From contig JAFBJZ010000969.1 in NCBI GenBank assembly GCA_016785225.1, positions 1,831,001 through 1,895,000 of the forward strand: DNA of 64,000 nt. Direction: 5' to 3'. The position numbers and the translations under genes are program-made. This document shows, piece by piece, positions 14,066 through 27,500 of this stretch. The first letter of the stretch is position 1; the number at the start of each line of letters is the position of its first letter. Below the pieces are notes generated by a model, which saw only the letters and a list, made by a program, of their open reading frames with translations, was not told the DNA's origin and ran no database searches. Origin of the DNA: Psettodes erumei. Lineage: Eukaryota > Chordata > Actinopteri > Pleuronectiformes > Psettodidae.

Positions 14066-14101
<36 letters not shown>
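14053..14101. repeat. (TG)n microsatellite with one TA unit
   Basis: TG run of 49 bases interrupted by a single TA at about 14069-14070. Confidence 0.95.
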
Positions 14102-14103
<2 letters not shown>

Positions 14104-14218
14104 CGTTGGTGAGCAGGAAATCGCTTCAGCTTTATGAGATCTGTGGGTGTGAGCTGAGCCGGGAGAGCAAATTTATTAGCCCATACGGTTAGTACTGGTT
14201 GTGTGTGCGTGCATTTTT

Positions 14219-14237
14219 TGTGTGTGTGTGTGTGTGT
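14219..14237. repeat. (TG)9 microsatellite
   Basis: Short perfect TG run following a T6 tract. Confidence 0.9.
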
Positions 14238-15074
14238 CTTTATGTGTTAACTGTGCATCGTAAAAACCCTGCTAGGATCTTTTTTCCCTCCCAGCCTTAA
14301 AGAGACGCTTCGAACACATCATCATTGTTGTTATTTATTCTACCATCGACAGTATTTCTTTATCTACCCACCCACGCACCCACCCACCCCATCACCACCA
14401 CCACCACCAGCGCCACCACTGTTCCCTGCCGTCCCCTTTAATGAAGTAAGATGAATTCCAACAAATGTCAGAGTGACTGATATTTAATGTACAAATAGTG
14501 TTTCTGTTGTGTGTATTTTAAGTCTCATGCCTCAGGGATGTCGTTTGAGGTGTTGACTTTCGTAGTTTGTAGACCCAACCATTTCTGTTGATTAAAAGAT
14601 TAATTTTACAATTTGTGATAAATTTAAGTTGCAAATATATCGCTGGCCCCAACTGTGCCATTTGAATCACTGCACGATTTTCTTTTCTGGTCCCTGTTTT
14701 AATGTGGAATTTACATGATGTTTCAGTTTTTTGGCAACCATAACTAACTTAACGACTCACCTTTGTGCCATTTCAGGTTGTTCACTGAGCGGCAGCTGCT
14801 TATATTTTACTAAAAACCTTAAAAAATGCTGTAAACTTACAACCGGTACTGTATAAACAAAACTTGTCTCAGAACAGAGTGACACAGAGCTGAGTTGCTC
14901 TGACGCTGCTGCAGTGTGGGCGAGGTTAGATTAACTATGTTTTAAACCAGACGCTGGCACAAGCTCCCCCCACTGCCAACAACTTTAACTAACTGCACCG
15001 CCTCTGTGGGGTGCGAGGATTACTGACATGAGACCAACATGTTAAATTGCATTTCCACTGTTGTAAGCCTGCAG

Positions 15075-15108
15075 GCTTCTTCTTCTTCTTCTTCTTTTTT
15101 TTTTTTTT
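15075..15108. repeat. (TTC)n plus poly-T tract
   Basis: Six TTC units pass into a run of about 14 T. Confidence 0.9.
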
Positions 15109-18100
15109 CAATCCAGCTTTCTCACTGCGGGTTTAAAAATAAAAGATGACAGATTTCATGCCTAACATAGTGTTTTATTATTACGACATTGTGGTTCCTG
15201 TACAGAGAGAACCTAAGGGGAGTTTCAGATTAATGGAACATATTCTGTACACGCATGAGCCAATAATGAAATTTCAATGTTACAGTGACCACATTATGTG
15301 CTGGATTTAGAGGCATATGGCGGTAAAAGCCTTGCGTGCTCCCTCACAGAGAGCGAGAGGCTGCTGGGAAGTATTCAAGGTGGAAAGAAATATATCAAAA
15401 GTTTCAAATAAACTTCTCAAAACTTCTCTCCTCCATCATAATCTATGGTACCCCTTCCCCCTCCTGGCTAAACTGCCACACTCATTTTTTATCTGAATAC
15501 ATCTTCCACACATCACACGTAAGCAAAGCTACAAAGGAAAAGGTAAGTGCACTGCAGCGGTGTTACCAACATGCATGGCAATCAGTCTGTCACTGTATTT
15601 TGATTTTGTAAAATATGTTGAATATTTAATGCTCCTTGTCAGGCTCAGACCAGGTTGATGAAGCTTTGTTCAGGTATAACTAGTGTGCACCAGGGGGTGG
15701 AGCGTGAATATATTTTCTCAGTGCATGTAGTTCATATGCATAAATGCATGATGAGATTATCATTACCATAGTCAATGTGACCATCAGGCCAAGGAGTCTC
15801 ACACTGCAGCTTCACTGTACAGGAGGGAGAAGCATTATAATAAGCACAGTCCATTATCCTGCTGAAGCACCAAGCTCATCAGTGGAAATTACATGACACA
15901 TACTGTATCATTAGCTGCAGAACTGAATTTATATATTTAGATGTCTTTTTTCAACAGCTGCCGAACCATGCCTCAGTGTCATACACTGCACATCTTGACC
16001 ACTATAACAGCCAACGCATGGGAATGAAAGCACGGGCACAGGCATCTAAAACACTCAGATTAATGATTAACAAGACGTTGCTGTGGCCACAGAAGAGCCA
16101 GAGAAATTCATCAGACATCCCAGAATGGTTCTGGACCTGCAGCAATGTCTCGTTTCATGTCTGGAAAATTGTGCTTTGATTAAAATAGTGGTAGAAAAGT
16201 TGTAGAAAAGGTAAATTGTCTTCCTGTTCTGTACCTCAAGGTGACTGTTCACAAACTGTGTTTTACTGTGTTTATATCAGTGTGACATCAGAATGTTTCA
16301 AATATGTCTTGAATAAAACATAATAATGAAAAAAATAATGTCCTAATCTAGACTATGGAGTCACAGTGCAAACTTTGTCTTAGATACAGTATTACACTGT
16401 GCAGTCCAGTTTGTTATGAGTATTATGAAACATTACAATAATGAATCTAAATTATCAGGTCATTTAATTGTTGACGTTTAAAGGTCTCTCAGATTTCAGT
16501 GTCACTGCTTGTGTTTGATCTCCTCTCACGGTGCACATTGCTGGAACAAATGCTCATCGCCATGAAAAACAGAGCCCATATTAAAATTACAGCAGATCAG
16601 ACTGACTGGGCCCTTAATTGAATTGGAGTGGGCCTTAACAGCGGACCGAATCTGATTAGGCTTATTGGTTCAGTTTTCAAGCAAAAGCCCTGAGAGCTAA
16701 TTAGAGAGTCATTGCAGCTCAGTGTTCGTCTCTAAAACACAACTGTTTTTAACTCTAATCTCTTTCTAAACTGACATATTCATCATAGATTTAAACCCCA
16801 GACTGCTCAAGACGTACACATCCACATCCCTCTTCTTGTTCTTGCTGTGAAGCCTGTCAATCAGCCTTGTCTCCATGACGACATGTTTTGTGCAATGTAG
16901 TGCACCTGTGGGTGGGTAAGAGTCAAAAGAGGAGGGTCATCCCGGCTCCTGTCTTCTATCGGTCGGCTTGTGTTACAGTGTGTATTGGAGAGTTATGAAG
17001 CTCTAAGTTAGCTCAAGGAAAACGCTGTTGAGAGTTTAACTTTATTGTTTTGGCATTGCCTCCAGCCCACAGTAACCCTTGTCCGGTCTGTGAATAAAAA
17101 GCCCTGAAATGCCTCGTAGCTTGTTTGGGATAAGGGAGGCTACCATACAAACAGTACAAATCACTGAAACCATTACATGGCTGGAAATTAAAAAGTCAAT
17201 CCTGTGGAGGTGTGGAGAAAGAGACAAAGACATTGTCTGAGGCTGTAGCCATCGCCGTTTGTTCAGAAACATTTCATATCGGCAGTACTGCTTGTTCAAA
17301 TTGTTCAGATTAGCTCAAACAGCAGTAGGCCCTTGTGACTAGCTGCTGAAGAAACTCAGTAGTCCTGTATAGTTGTTCTGCTTGCAGAATATGCAGCTAC
17401 CATGACATGGTGTTGAGGCTCTGTTGCTGTCACATTTTACTTTGGAGGCCCTTCTGTTCCCCTGCTGGCCAAAGCTCAGTTAACACTGCACAGGCATTAA
17501 ACTGCTGAGTCACTCTGGCTACGATTGCAACTTTTCCACAATCAATCAGAGTTTGGCCTTAAAGGGACGTCCTCTTCCTGGTGTTAATTATAGACAGAAA
17601 CAGGTGGCCCTCTGGAAAAACGTCTCTTGATTTTATCTGGAGTGAATTTAAAGTTCAAACTTTGTTTTGTTTTAGTTCCAGTTGCTTCAGTGCCTCTGGC
17701 CTCTTGCAGTAGATGGATTTTCCTTTCACCATTTCTCACCTTACGACCAACACTGTGACCAAATGTAGCACCCAAGAGCTCTGTCATGTGCTGCCAAAAG
17801 GTCATGATTCACACGCACAGAGTGACGCACAGTAAATCAACGACTCCACGGTGAAGATCTGGAAAGGCTGCATGTTTTTGATATGATCATGAATCCTTTA
17901 AAATGGGATAAAAGAATTTGTTGTCTCTCGCTCATCCTTGTGAAACACACGCAGACACACACACACTCGAGCGTACACAGCCTTGCAAGATTATGAAATG
18001 GTAATATATACATGCTGTGGGGGTTGCAGTGCAATAAAATATGTATGTATGCTTGGTTTGAAGCTGGAAGTTGGAATTCCTGACAGTTCCTTTTTTATAT

Positions 18101-19057
18101 TTTAGGGTTGGTACAGATTCATCACTGCAATGAGGAAAGTTTGTGTATGTGCATGTCTTCTGAAATGCTCTACATCACAGGGATTTAAGGTTAGAGGATG
18201 CAGACAAAGATAGGTGAGGAGATGTGGTGTTTTAATTGTCCAAAATCTTAGAAGACAAAACAAACACACAAGGGAACTACAAAATAAAACAGGTAGAAAC
18301 CAAATCCAAGTCCAAATCGTGTCACACATATTGTGTACAGTGCGTGTGGTGTGCACCTGTAGAGGATACAACAGAACAAAGCAATATCTCTAAAATGCTA
18401 AAGAAAGATCGAATCCTCTATCAGAGAGGGTTTACTGACTTTTGTTGCAGTCAGTTGTTTAATATAGAGCTCTCAGTATAATTTAATTAGTCAAACATCT
18501 CTGTTAAATTAATTGGCTCTTGGACTTTGGCTAAAAACAAATTGAATTTAATGCGTAAATCAGTATTTTAGTGATACCGACCAGGGGTGTACTCAGTTTT
18601 ATCTGTTGCATATATCACTAAACACGTATAAACAGCAGCAGTTATACAGTATTTTTTCATTAAATATTAACATTTGGATGATGATTTCATCATCCACCCA
18701 CATTCACCAGGGTCTGACTGGACCCCCATGTACAGCCCAGCAGGAAATGACTGTGTGGACTGTCTGCACATCCCTCACCAACTTCTACATGTACAAGCCT
18801 GTGTATGGAGAGTGTTATCGTGTCTTTAAGTGCGATCACGCTCATCTAATATACATCCGCGCATACATGAAAATAAATTAGATTAGCGTGTGTGTGTCTG
18901 CGGGGAAGGGGAGGGGAGCAGGACCGACCGAGAATAACTGTTGCAGCCTATTTCAACATTTGCTCACAGGAGCATGAAATATTGCCAGACATATATACAC
19001 CAAGGGCATACAGTTTCCTAAAAAGATATACTGACTTGTGGCCTCACACAAACACAA

Positions 19058-19080
19058 ACACACACACACACACACACACA
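19058..19080. repeat. (CA)11 microsatellite
   Basis: CA run preceded by AAACACAAACA. Confidence 0.95.
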
Positions 19081-19399
19081 ATGACAGGGTGACTGACGCA
19101 GTGACACTGACACAGAGTGACACAGATTTTTTAAAAATGGACGGCAAGGATAAGGACAGCCACAGTTCAAATCTGTCTTAAGGCATACAACGTTACACAA
19201 CGTTATAAAGTGATACTGTGGCGCTGAGAATTTCTCAAGTACTACCAGAAGTACTTCTTTTTGGATTTAATCCCTATAACTGAAAGTACATAACTGTTGG
19301 ATGAAATAAACACACTCAAGGTGCTGATACTTTTGGAGCTTCAAAAGTGGTTTGGCTAGATTTTGTCCTGAGGGTGGCAGTAGAGAAAAGGTCATTGAG

Positions 19400-19780
19400 A
19401 CATTAAAACCAAAAATATCGTATCCCCAGGGGAGCATGAATGTGGTCCGCAAATTTAGCATGCACACTGAACAATTTATTTTATGTGCAACGTTGACATT
19501 TTGGCCCTCAAGGGTGCAACTGCAGTAGAACGCTTTAAAAATGAAAGAGGCTCCTCCTCTGGAGGGGATGAATGTGCTCATTAAATGTTGTAACAACCTT
19601 GGATATAGTAAGTCATGAGAAAAACTAGTGACGGTTTTAGTCTGATGGTTGTGCTGCAAAATAGTCAGGTCTCCAAAGTCAGGATTCATCGCTTGGGGAC
19701 AATGAAGTTTCAGCAAAAAGTCAGGACATTGCCACATCATATGGATTCATCCTCTGAGGACTATGAATATCTACAGATGA
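19400..19780. repeat. Old dispersed repeat with repeated 'GGGGA-CATGAAT' units
   Basis: Diverged units related to ATTCATCCTCTGGGGACCAT occur at 19420-19458, 19683-19714 and 19744-19775, with another at about 20286-20320 beyond the short DNA element. I recognise this as a frequent dispersed repeat in fish but cannot name the family. A 157-codon minus-strand open frame here (19267-19740) is a by-product of the repeat. Confidence 0.5.
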
Positions 19781-19886
19781 GTAGCACTTAGATTAAGAGT
19801 TGAGTTTTTTATGGGAGAAAATTGCTCTATCCTAAATTTATTTAGTTATTAATTTATGTTGTACTATCATTGTACAATTTCACCAT

Positions 19887-20215
19887 TACAGTGCCTATGA
19901 AAAGTATCCATCCCCTTATAAATTGTCCCCTTTTAATGCTTTTATGAATGGCTCTCCATCTCACTCATTATAAGACTACTAGCACCACTTGTCTAGACCT
20001 CTGTTGAATTAGGTCAGTTACCTTACAGGGGGTGAACACTTATGCAAGTGCTTATTTAACATTATATATTTTTAATCAGTTGATATTACTTTGCAAAAAT
20101 CTGTTTTCACTTTGACATTGAGTTTATTATTGTAAATTCTTCTCAGAACATTCACATTATGTTGAACATGTTTCCATTAATGAAAGGGGAACACGTACTT
20201 TCTATATGCTCTATA
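19887..20215. mobile_element. Short non-autonomous Tc1/mariner-type element
   Basis: The left end TACAGTGCCTATGAAAAGTA and the right end TACTTTCTATATGCTCTATA are degenerate inverted copies, each finished by TA, the target site of this superfamily. The next inner bases also match as an inverted TCCCCTT. Internal marks match a frequent fish repeat as I recall it: GGGGGTGAACACTTATGCAA, and AAAATCTGTTTTCACTTTGA. It is about 329 bases with no coding capacity, so it would have moved only with a transposase from elsewhere. It is now diverged. Confidence 0.75.
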
Positions 20216-20320
20216 AAGTCAGTGGCTTGTTCAAGTGGCAAATTTCTCCTGACAATAATCCAAGAGACTCACAAGACATAGGGATTAATATTCATCCTTT
20301 TGGGACTATGAAATTTCATT

Positions 20321-23300
20321 ATGTAAAAGCTTGGGTGTTAGTCGACAATATTTCTTTCCACAGAAATATTAACTCTCAGGCTCTGCTGCTAGTTGGGGAG
20401 AAAAAGGATTTTCTACCATCATCTTACTCTGAGTGGTGCCACTTGAAAGCAAATTCATCTCAGCAGATATGAGGAGTAAATGACATTCTGAACCAACAGT
20501 CTGCACGCTCACCCCCTCTATGTGCACGGGGCTATACCTGTCTGCCTTCAGCAAGACACTTGAGCTGCAGTTACGCCTGTCAGAGTCACACGGTGTCTGA
20601 CTGCAGAAGACAGGTTACAGAGCCGGAGGCTCAGCGTGGCACCCCCTCCATGAATGAAGATTAAAAACAAGTAGGAAACCGATCAGGGATGAAAATGGCG
20701 GCTCTTTTATAAATGTGGAATAAGGAAAATGAACTTGGATTGAAACTGTCTCTTGACAGGTAATCCATCACAGTAAACTGTATGTCGTTTTTTTTTATGA
20801 CTGTTACAGATATGCGAGTTCTCTGAGATGTTACGAGTATTTTTGCAGCTGAGTTTCTCATCCCTCTTACCTCAGGCATAAAGGGAAATGTTGGCCTGAT
20901 GTTGATAAAGGCAATAAACCCTGGCCTCAGTCTCGCCTCTGCTCCTCCGCTCCTCCGCTCCTCTGCTCCTCTGCTCCTATTATTCCCTTATCTTGTCTCG
21001 ACTTTTCTACCTCCACGTTCTGCTCCTCGCGTGATACCTCACATTATTCTTTCCCCTTCTCATCCTCTATCGGCGCCCGTCTGGGCATCAAGGGTAAACA
21101 CGGTCCAGACGATTCTGTTTAGCTGATGGAGTTGTCACAGTGCAGAGGGACTTGTTAGCAGAGAGGAGTGGATGTTTCTTTGTTTACAGAGCAGTGCCGC
21201 CGCACACAGCTAGCTCGTTAGCGACGCTGCAGGAGGTTCCCTGCGTTTCAACGTTGGCCCGGAAACCTCTGGAGTCGGACTCGCACGCCCTCAACTAAAG
21301 GAAATCACTCAAAACGCATTTCTCACATTTACTCAATACTGATGGACCAATGGAGGCATCATAAGGTGTGCCACCGTTTTACAGGGAATAGTAATTACCT
21401 TGTGACAATGGCTTCCCAGCCTGACATTATCCTCCCGGCCACATAATATAATGTGTTACCGTATCATACGGCATAAGACAACCTCCATCCACATCAAGAT
21501 AACACAACGGTAATAAAATGTAACGGGAAAACACTGCCCTGCACAAAAACATCATAAAGCAAAATACAATAGAAGGACATAATATAACAATATATAACAT
21601 GATATGGGAAGCCATTCTCAGGCTGCTTCTGATTGAAATATCCAGAGTGTCTGCACAGGTGCCTGCAGGGTGAATTTACACAAAATAGAATGAATACTAT
21701 ATATTGTGATTTCTTCAGAGGGCACATCATGTTGGGAATTGTGCACTTTATTTATGTGGGCCACAAATAACAAATAATGGCATTATCTGAGTATAAATAT
21801 ACAGGCAGCAAATGTGCACAGCAGGAGCAGGATTTTCGTCAATAACTACATGTGCAGCCTTGAATGAGATAAGTCACAGAAGCATTAGTTTCCTCTACAG
21901 TAACTATTGTTTGTCTTGGTTCAGGCAGCTCATCTTAAATCGACGTATAAATGCAATCTAAGAGGAAGAAAACATTCCCTTTAACCTTCCAAGGACGATG
22001 TCCATGTGACAGCACATCTTTTATGTGCTGTATGTGAGAAGTGAGGTAAAATATACTGGAATTTCACAGGCCTTGAATTAAACATGAAAACATTCAAATA
22101 CAACACATTAATATTCAGTTCGTTCTGGTTTGCAGCACAAATAAACAGCAGGAGTGATAATTGAGCGGTGGCCGTGCCCCTCTGTAATGACATTCAGAAT
22201 TCAGGTTGCTGTTTAAGTTGATACAAAATGAAGGTGGTCCACAACAGATTTCCAGAACATTTAAATGACTGCTCTCTGGAGAGGTAAGTGCATTCTCTGG
22301 GTTGTAAATTGGTTTGTGGACACGTCCCACCAGTGAAAACATGTTCGCATTTTTACAGGAGCTGCACTCCCAAGCAGATTCATTTAAAAAAGCAGGAAAC
22401 TGGGCTCAGTGATGCAACTGTCATATCTAAAAAGTGAAATACAGTTTAATATTGTAGGAGCAACAAGTGCTTAGTTCCTGCAATAAATGAAATCATTACC
22501 TGACGTTGCTTTAGAAAGCGTGAATTGGCTTCTGTCATTAGCTAAATTGGGCGAGGTCATATATCCAACTAATGTATTTTTCTCAATATTTATTACATTA
22601 TGTGCTGATGGCAATTAATTCCTCAGTAGAAACAAATTTGTGTAATTGCTGGCTATCTTCCTTATTTACCCCTTAATTCCTTTTCCCTTCATCAGCCTCT
22701 CCTGATATCTTCCTCATTATCTCTTTCATTTTAAACCTCCCCCCCTCCCGTGTGCTTACTTTGAAACCCGGATCCACCTCCGAAGACCCAGGAGAGCTCT
22801 GTGATCTCTGATCCTATTTGTCTGCCCGTGTCTCCACATCCAGCTCATTAGTCCTGATGTAAAACAACTCGTGTCACTGCTAAGTGAGGCTGGCAGAGCG
22901 CTGCGGCTTCTTCTCGTCGAGACGAGTAAATGTGAGAGCAGCCATCTCCTGGAAACACAGCGTGGCTTGAAAGTTTGCACAGCAAGTGTTTCCGTTCAGA
23001 GATGTCTGTTCACACAAAGACGTTCGACTGAGTTAATATGAAAGTATGAGCTTCATTGCACATGCCTCCTTCAGGTTTGTCAGTGATAATTAAATATTAG
23101 ACTGTTAAGCTTTCTCAGTCCATTGTACTACACATGAGCAATGGGTAAATGCATCAGGTTTCAGGCCTGTTTGCTGGAGGTTGTCAAAAGGAGCTCTGGG
23201 TGCACTAGCTCACTAAATGTGAGGTGCGACCAGCATTTACAAGAGGGGGAAAGAATCAAGTGACGGCCATGAAATCTTGGTAGTAAATGGATTTCTTTTG

Positions 23301-23828
23301 TCAAGTCCCTTTTGTTGAACCCTGACAGCCAAAAGAAAACCCCTCTCGACTGCACTGACCTTGAAGAAAACGGCGAGCAGAGGAGTCCGCGAAGACTCGC
23401 AGTCATCCAATTCACGTTAAACCGAGAGGTGTCAAGGGCGCTCGCTTGTGATTCCTGAGAGCTGCCGCTGTCCTCACAGGAATGTGCACAGACACTGTTG
23501 GGCAGGATAAGAGAGGCGGTTTAGAAGAGGAGTGAATGAGACCATCTGTCATTGAACAGAGGGGGTGGTTCACAGTGCCACTTATAAGACAGTAACAATG
23601 TGATCCTGACATCCTTTACCAGTCAATTTGACTCTCACTCACACTTTCATCTGACTCATGACCTCAGTGACTGTCGGGGTGTAAAGGTCAGGTGATGCTC
23701 AAAAAGAGGCCAGTTCCAGCATCATATTGGATGTTTGCTCATTTACAGAGACCATAACTGCAGATAATGTTTTCTCACCAAAAAACAATGAATGTGGTTT
23801 GTGGTGATGACATTGGCTTGTATTATCA
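20321..23828. other. Gene-free stretch
   Basis: No exon is recognised. There is a small octamer minisatellite at 20941-20980. The rest is unique-looking, mostly AT-rich DNA, with CAATTAATTC and TAATTGCTGG motifs near 22610-22650. Confidence 0.5.
20941..20980. repeat. Octamer minisatellite, five copies of GCTCCTCY
   Basis: Five head-to-tail 8-base units: GCTCCTCC twice, GCTCCTCT twice, and GCTCCTAT. The stepwise base changes suggest unit-by-unit duplication. Confidence 0.85.
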
Positions 23829-23864
23829 CCATCCATCCATCCATCCATCCATCCATCCATCCAT
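23829..23864. repeat. (CCAT)9 microsatellite
   Basis: Nine perfect CCAT units form the 3' tail of the minus-strand LINE fragment. Confidence 0.95.
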
Positions 23865-23998
23865 GTATCCAACATTTTCCACCTCCTCCTGAGGCGTTCC
23901 CAGGCCAGATAAGATGCATGATCACTCCAGTGAGTTCTGGGTCTACCCCTGGGCCTGTTCCCAGCGGGCCGGGCCCAGAGCACCTCCAAAGGGAGTTG
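23829..23998 (-). mobile_element. 5'-truncated LINE 3' end with CCAT/ATGG tail
   Basis: On the minus strand the sequence encodes N-R-P-R-G-R-P-R-T-H-W-S-D-H and L-A-W-E-R-L. This is the C-terminal signature G-R-R-P-R-G-R-P-R-T-R-W-R-D-Y of a common teleost LINE. After a short degraded segment it ends in an ATGG tandem array (23829-23864). That array serves as the retrotransposon 3' tail and marks the insertion direction. The element starts abruptly at about 23998, as expected from 5' truncation during insertion. Confidence 0.8.
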
Positions 23999-24574
23999 TG
24001 ATATGTTTATTGCAAATCTGCTTCACTGAATGCAGTGTAAACACGTCCCAATTCCAAAAAAAAACCCAAAAGCTCAACTGGATTTCACTGAAGAAAAAGT
24101 TTTAAATCGTAACTGTTGTTATAATTTGTCCATGTCACATTAGTGAAAGGCTTCCAGGCTGTTTTTCAGGCCAATCCCTGCAAAAGCTGAACACTGTTAA
24201 ACTACCCCTCAGGAAGCACAGTCAACCTTCAATAGTGACAGTAAGACACACAACCGCTTTTAAACAAATGCAAACACACAAAGGGTCACCTTTAATTAAA
24301 GGTATCACAGAAACACACACACATACGAACACGTCTTCCCCAAACACACACCTGCTCTGGATTTCCTGTACGAATTAACCTGAATTATTGAATGACCCCC
24401 ATGGAATTCCTGGAAGGCTTCTGCTGTTCTTTTATTCCACTGCTCCTTCAGTCTTTTTTTCTCCTCGTCTCCGTCTTTTTCCTTTATGCTTCAAATCCAT
24501 TACCTGTCTCCGCTCTGTCTCTATCTCTTTCTTTCCCTTTCATCCATCACTCCAACTCGCTCTCCTCCTCTTCT

Positions 24575-24597
24575 TGTGTGTGTGTGTGTGTGTGTGT
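24575..24597. repeat. (TG)11 microsatellite
   Basis: Perfect TG run at the end of a pyrimidine-rich segment. Confidence 0.95.
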
Positions 24598-27500
24598 CTG
24601 TACACGAGGCTTTGTTGTCTTGGCAGGTTTGCGTATTTAATTGCAGTTGCCTTTTCTTGGTGTTTTGTCTCAAAGGAGTCATGATGCTTCCCTTGGAAAC
24701 ACAACAACAACAACAGTGGCAGTCTGCACGCTCCAGCTCTACCTCTCATTTCTGTTGTGAAGCTGGTGTGAGGTTTAAAATCCCACATTGTCATCACTGC
24801 TGACAGTTTTCCTTTTGTACGTGCCAAAACACTGACAGCGGCTTGCTGTCAAATTAGATGACTGTATAAATGTAAATCACCTCTGCACCATGTTGCTGAT
24901 GCTGCATTTGTAGCGTGCAATCTTTATCCAGAATCTACACATGTTGCATGGAAGGCGGTGAAGAACCACAACTGCAGCTAACTGTTATTTTCTCTGTTTT
25001 TAGGAGTACACAAAAGCTAAAGCTAATTACCAAGGCAACAACAACTGGGTTAGTTAGATAAGTCCAGGGCTGAACGTCTTACTCAGTGCCACCTCCACCA
25101 TTGTAAATCAGCTGTTCATCCTGACATCACCCCCACCCACCCATCTCCATGCACAAGTATAAACTCTTTAATTGTAAGTGATTAGGAATCTTAAATTGTA
25201 AGAAAATAAGGCCCAATATGACAACATGCCCAGTGCGCAATCACAACAGACAAAGATAATCAGCAAAGCTACAGTTGGTGCAAAGGCCAGATTGCATTGT
25301 GTTTATCACGGAGCCCAGCAACTCCCTACAACAGGCACAGTCTCTTTGTTTACATGGAGTAATAACCTGCTGTATGCAAAGAAGTAACAACAGCAGGTAT
25401 TGGCGACTGGGTGGAAAAAGAAGCAAGTACAAAGAAATTGTATGAAAATATGACATGGATACGTGCTCCACTTCATTGGAGCAATTCCCCCACATCATCA
25501 TCACCCATGTTTACAACGGTTAATACCCTCATATTTGTTTATATGTGTTTTGTTTTTAACTCTAACAACACCTGTGTCATTATTGCAGGAAGTCCAGTTG
25601 TCTCCAGAACACTGTTTGGTTATGATGCAAGAAATTCTGATAAAAATGGAACTGGCTCAATCAGTATATTTTTGTTGCAGACAGTTCTCCTGAATCTGAC
25701 ATTTTTTCTTGATGTTTGAAGCTTTGTAGTCGCACATCAGACGCCAGCAGTTGAATTGCAATGAGCATATTCACATACTATGCCTTAGTCATAGCAATTT
25801 TAATTAGCATAGCTTTGGAAAACATTTTCATCTGATGTGAGGAGCACGTTTAGATTCTGAATCTACAAAATTGGCACCTATTGAAGCTTCTTGATCTCAG
25901 GCCAGCTCTCATTTCTGCCCTCTGTTTGAACATAGTGCGAGCCGTCACATCGACATCAAAACGTCTGGCGGGTCTTGATCGCCAAAGTCATCTTTCAGCG
26001 CTGTGTCGTACATGAAAGCACGCACTGGCGGCTTTTCATTCCATCTGACAGAAGCTAAGGTTCCACTTTTATCGCCACATTGAGACACATTAAGTGATAC
26101 AACCAGATGCTTGAGCAAATGTGAGGCTGCAAACATTTTTTTCATCAGACATTCAGAACCAGACTGACAGTGTAATACTGTGACTGCCGTGTGAACAGCT
26201 GCGAAACACATACTTGCATTGCAAAAAGGTGTACAGGGAAAAGAGGAAAGAAGAAATGCTGAAACAAACTTACAAATGAAATGTACTTAAAAGATTATTG
26301 TGTTTTTGGATCCATTTCGGATTCATTTCTGTTATGAAACACTATCAGTGCTTCTAATTGCCCCAAAAATGCTCAGGCCAGGCCTGGATAGAAAAATAAA
26401 ATCACCCACGTGTGTCAGCTGGGAAATACTAAACAGTTTATTCAGTTGTACTTTCAAGATCATTATCGGTTGTTTACAGCCAATGGTGCCACAAGAACTG
26501 AGGGTGTATTGTGTTAACTAGAAACCTTTTTAGAGTCAGTGTCACAGAAACAAGACAGGGACGCGTTCTGTCTGAGGTTGTAAGCGGCTTTCTATGTAAT
26601 TACCCATCTGCGGTTCCCCTCAAGCTTTTTAATATATTACCCTTGTCTTCCAGGCGCTGGACCTCATTTGCTGGAGAGATTTCTGTTTAAGAAAATGGCC
26701 TGGAGCAACATAAGGAACAAGTGCCTTTTGACTAACTTGTAAAGTGACCCAAACAATACCCACTGTGTTTCACTGCTCCACTTCTTAGATCTTGGTCCTG
26801 ACTCTCGCTGCTTTTTGGAATTGAATTGGCACAGACCAATTCAAACACAGTGGTGGTCAGTAAAACCTTGTCTTTGAAGCTTCTCACCTGCATGTTTGTT
26901 GAATATGTCCAACTGTACGGTGCCCTGACCCATAGTTTGACAATGCATCATTACTTTTAGAGGGTACTGATGAAACATCACCATCCTCACAGCGGTTTGG
27001 ATGGAATAAGAATCAAATAGAGACAGAGCGGAAAGGATAAGATCACATGGGTGTGCTAGAGGGATTATTGCAGTATTTTTCATAAGCAGGTCTCAGAACT
27101 CAAGGCCTCTTATGAGGAGATTAACATGGGTTATTCAATTAATGAAGTATGGACTGGCAGAGGGTCAAATCTCACCTGAATTTTCAGATTCTGCTGCTGT
27201 CAGTTTAAACTAAACAGCAGTGAGACAAAAGAAGAATAGAGGAAAATTGATTAATACTTTTCTGGTCTGAGTGGTGGAGTACTTAGAGACCTTTCTGGGA
27301 CACTGTCAGGTCAATTTAACAATATTAAAAGAGGGATGGTTGCAATCTGAAAGTTAGATGGACAAGCCTTTTTGTGTGGGAGGATGTCAGTTCAAATCAT
27401 TGACTGCACCTGACAGATGCTCTCATGAATCCTGAGTGCTCCAAAAAAAAGTTTGGAAGGTTCTGCACAACTTCGTTCGTGACTCATGAATTGTTTATTC

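Larger units (their letters stand above)
13051..19399. other. Gene-free stretch
   Basis: No exon or RNA gene is recognised. It contains TG runs at 14053-14101 and 14219-14237, a CCCACC/CACCAC tract at about 14365-14420, a TTC run ending in poly-T at 15075-15108, and a CA run at 19058-19080. The segment 16555-16735 is unique-looking and rich in TTAATTG, GATTAGG and CTAATTAG motifs. Confidence 0.5.

Noticed and set aside
19267..19740. Minus-strand open frame of 157 codons as a gene
   Set aside because: It lies in an old dispersed repeat and has no protein-like features or splice signals.
15500..22290. Isolated GTAAGT donors at about 15545 and 22285
   Set aside because: They lack a plausible exon or partner acceptor. 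Hexamers of this kind are expected many times by chance in 64 kb.
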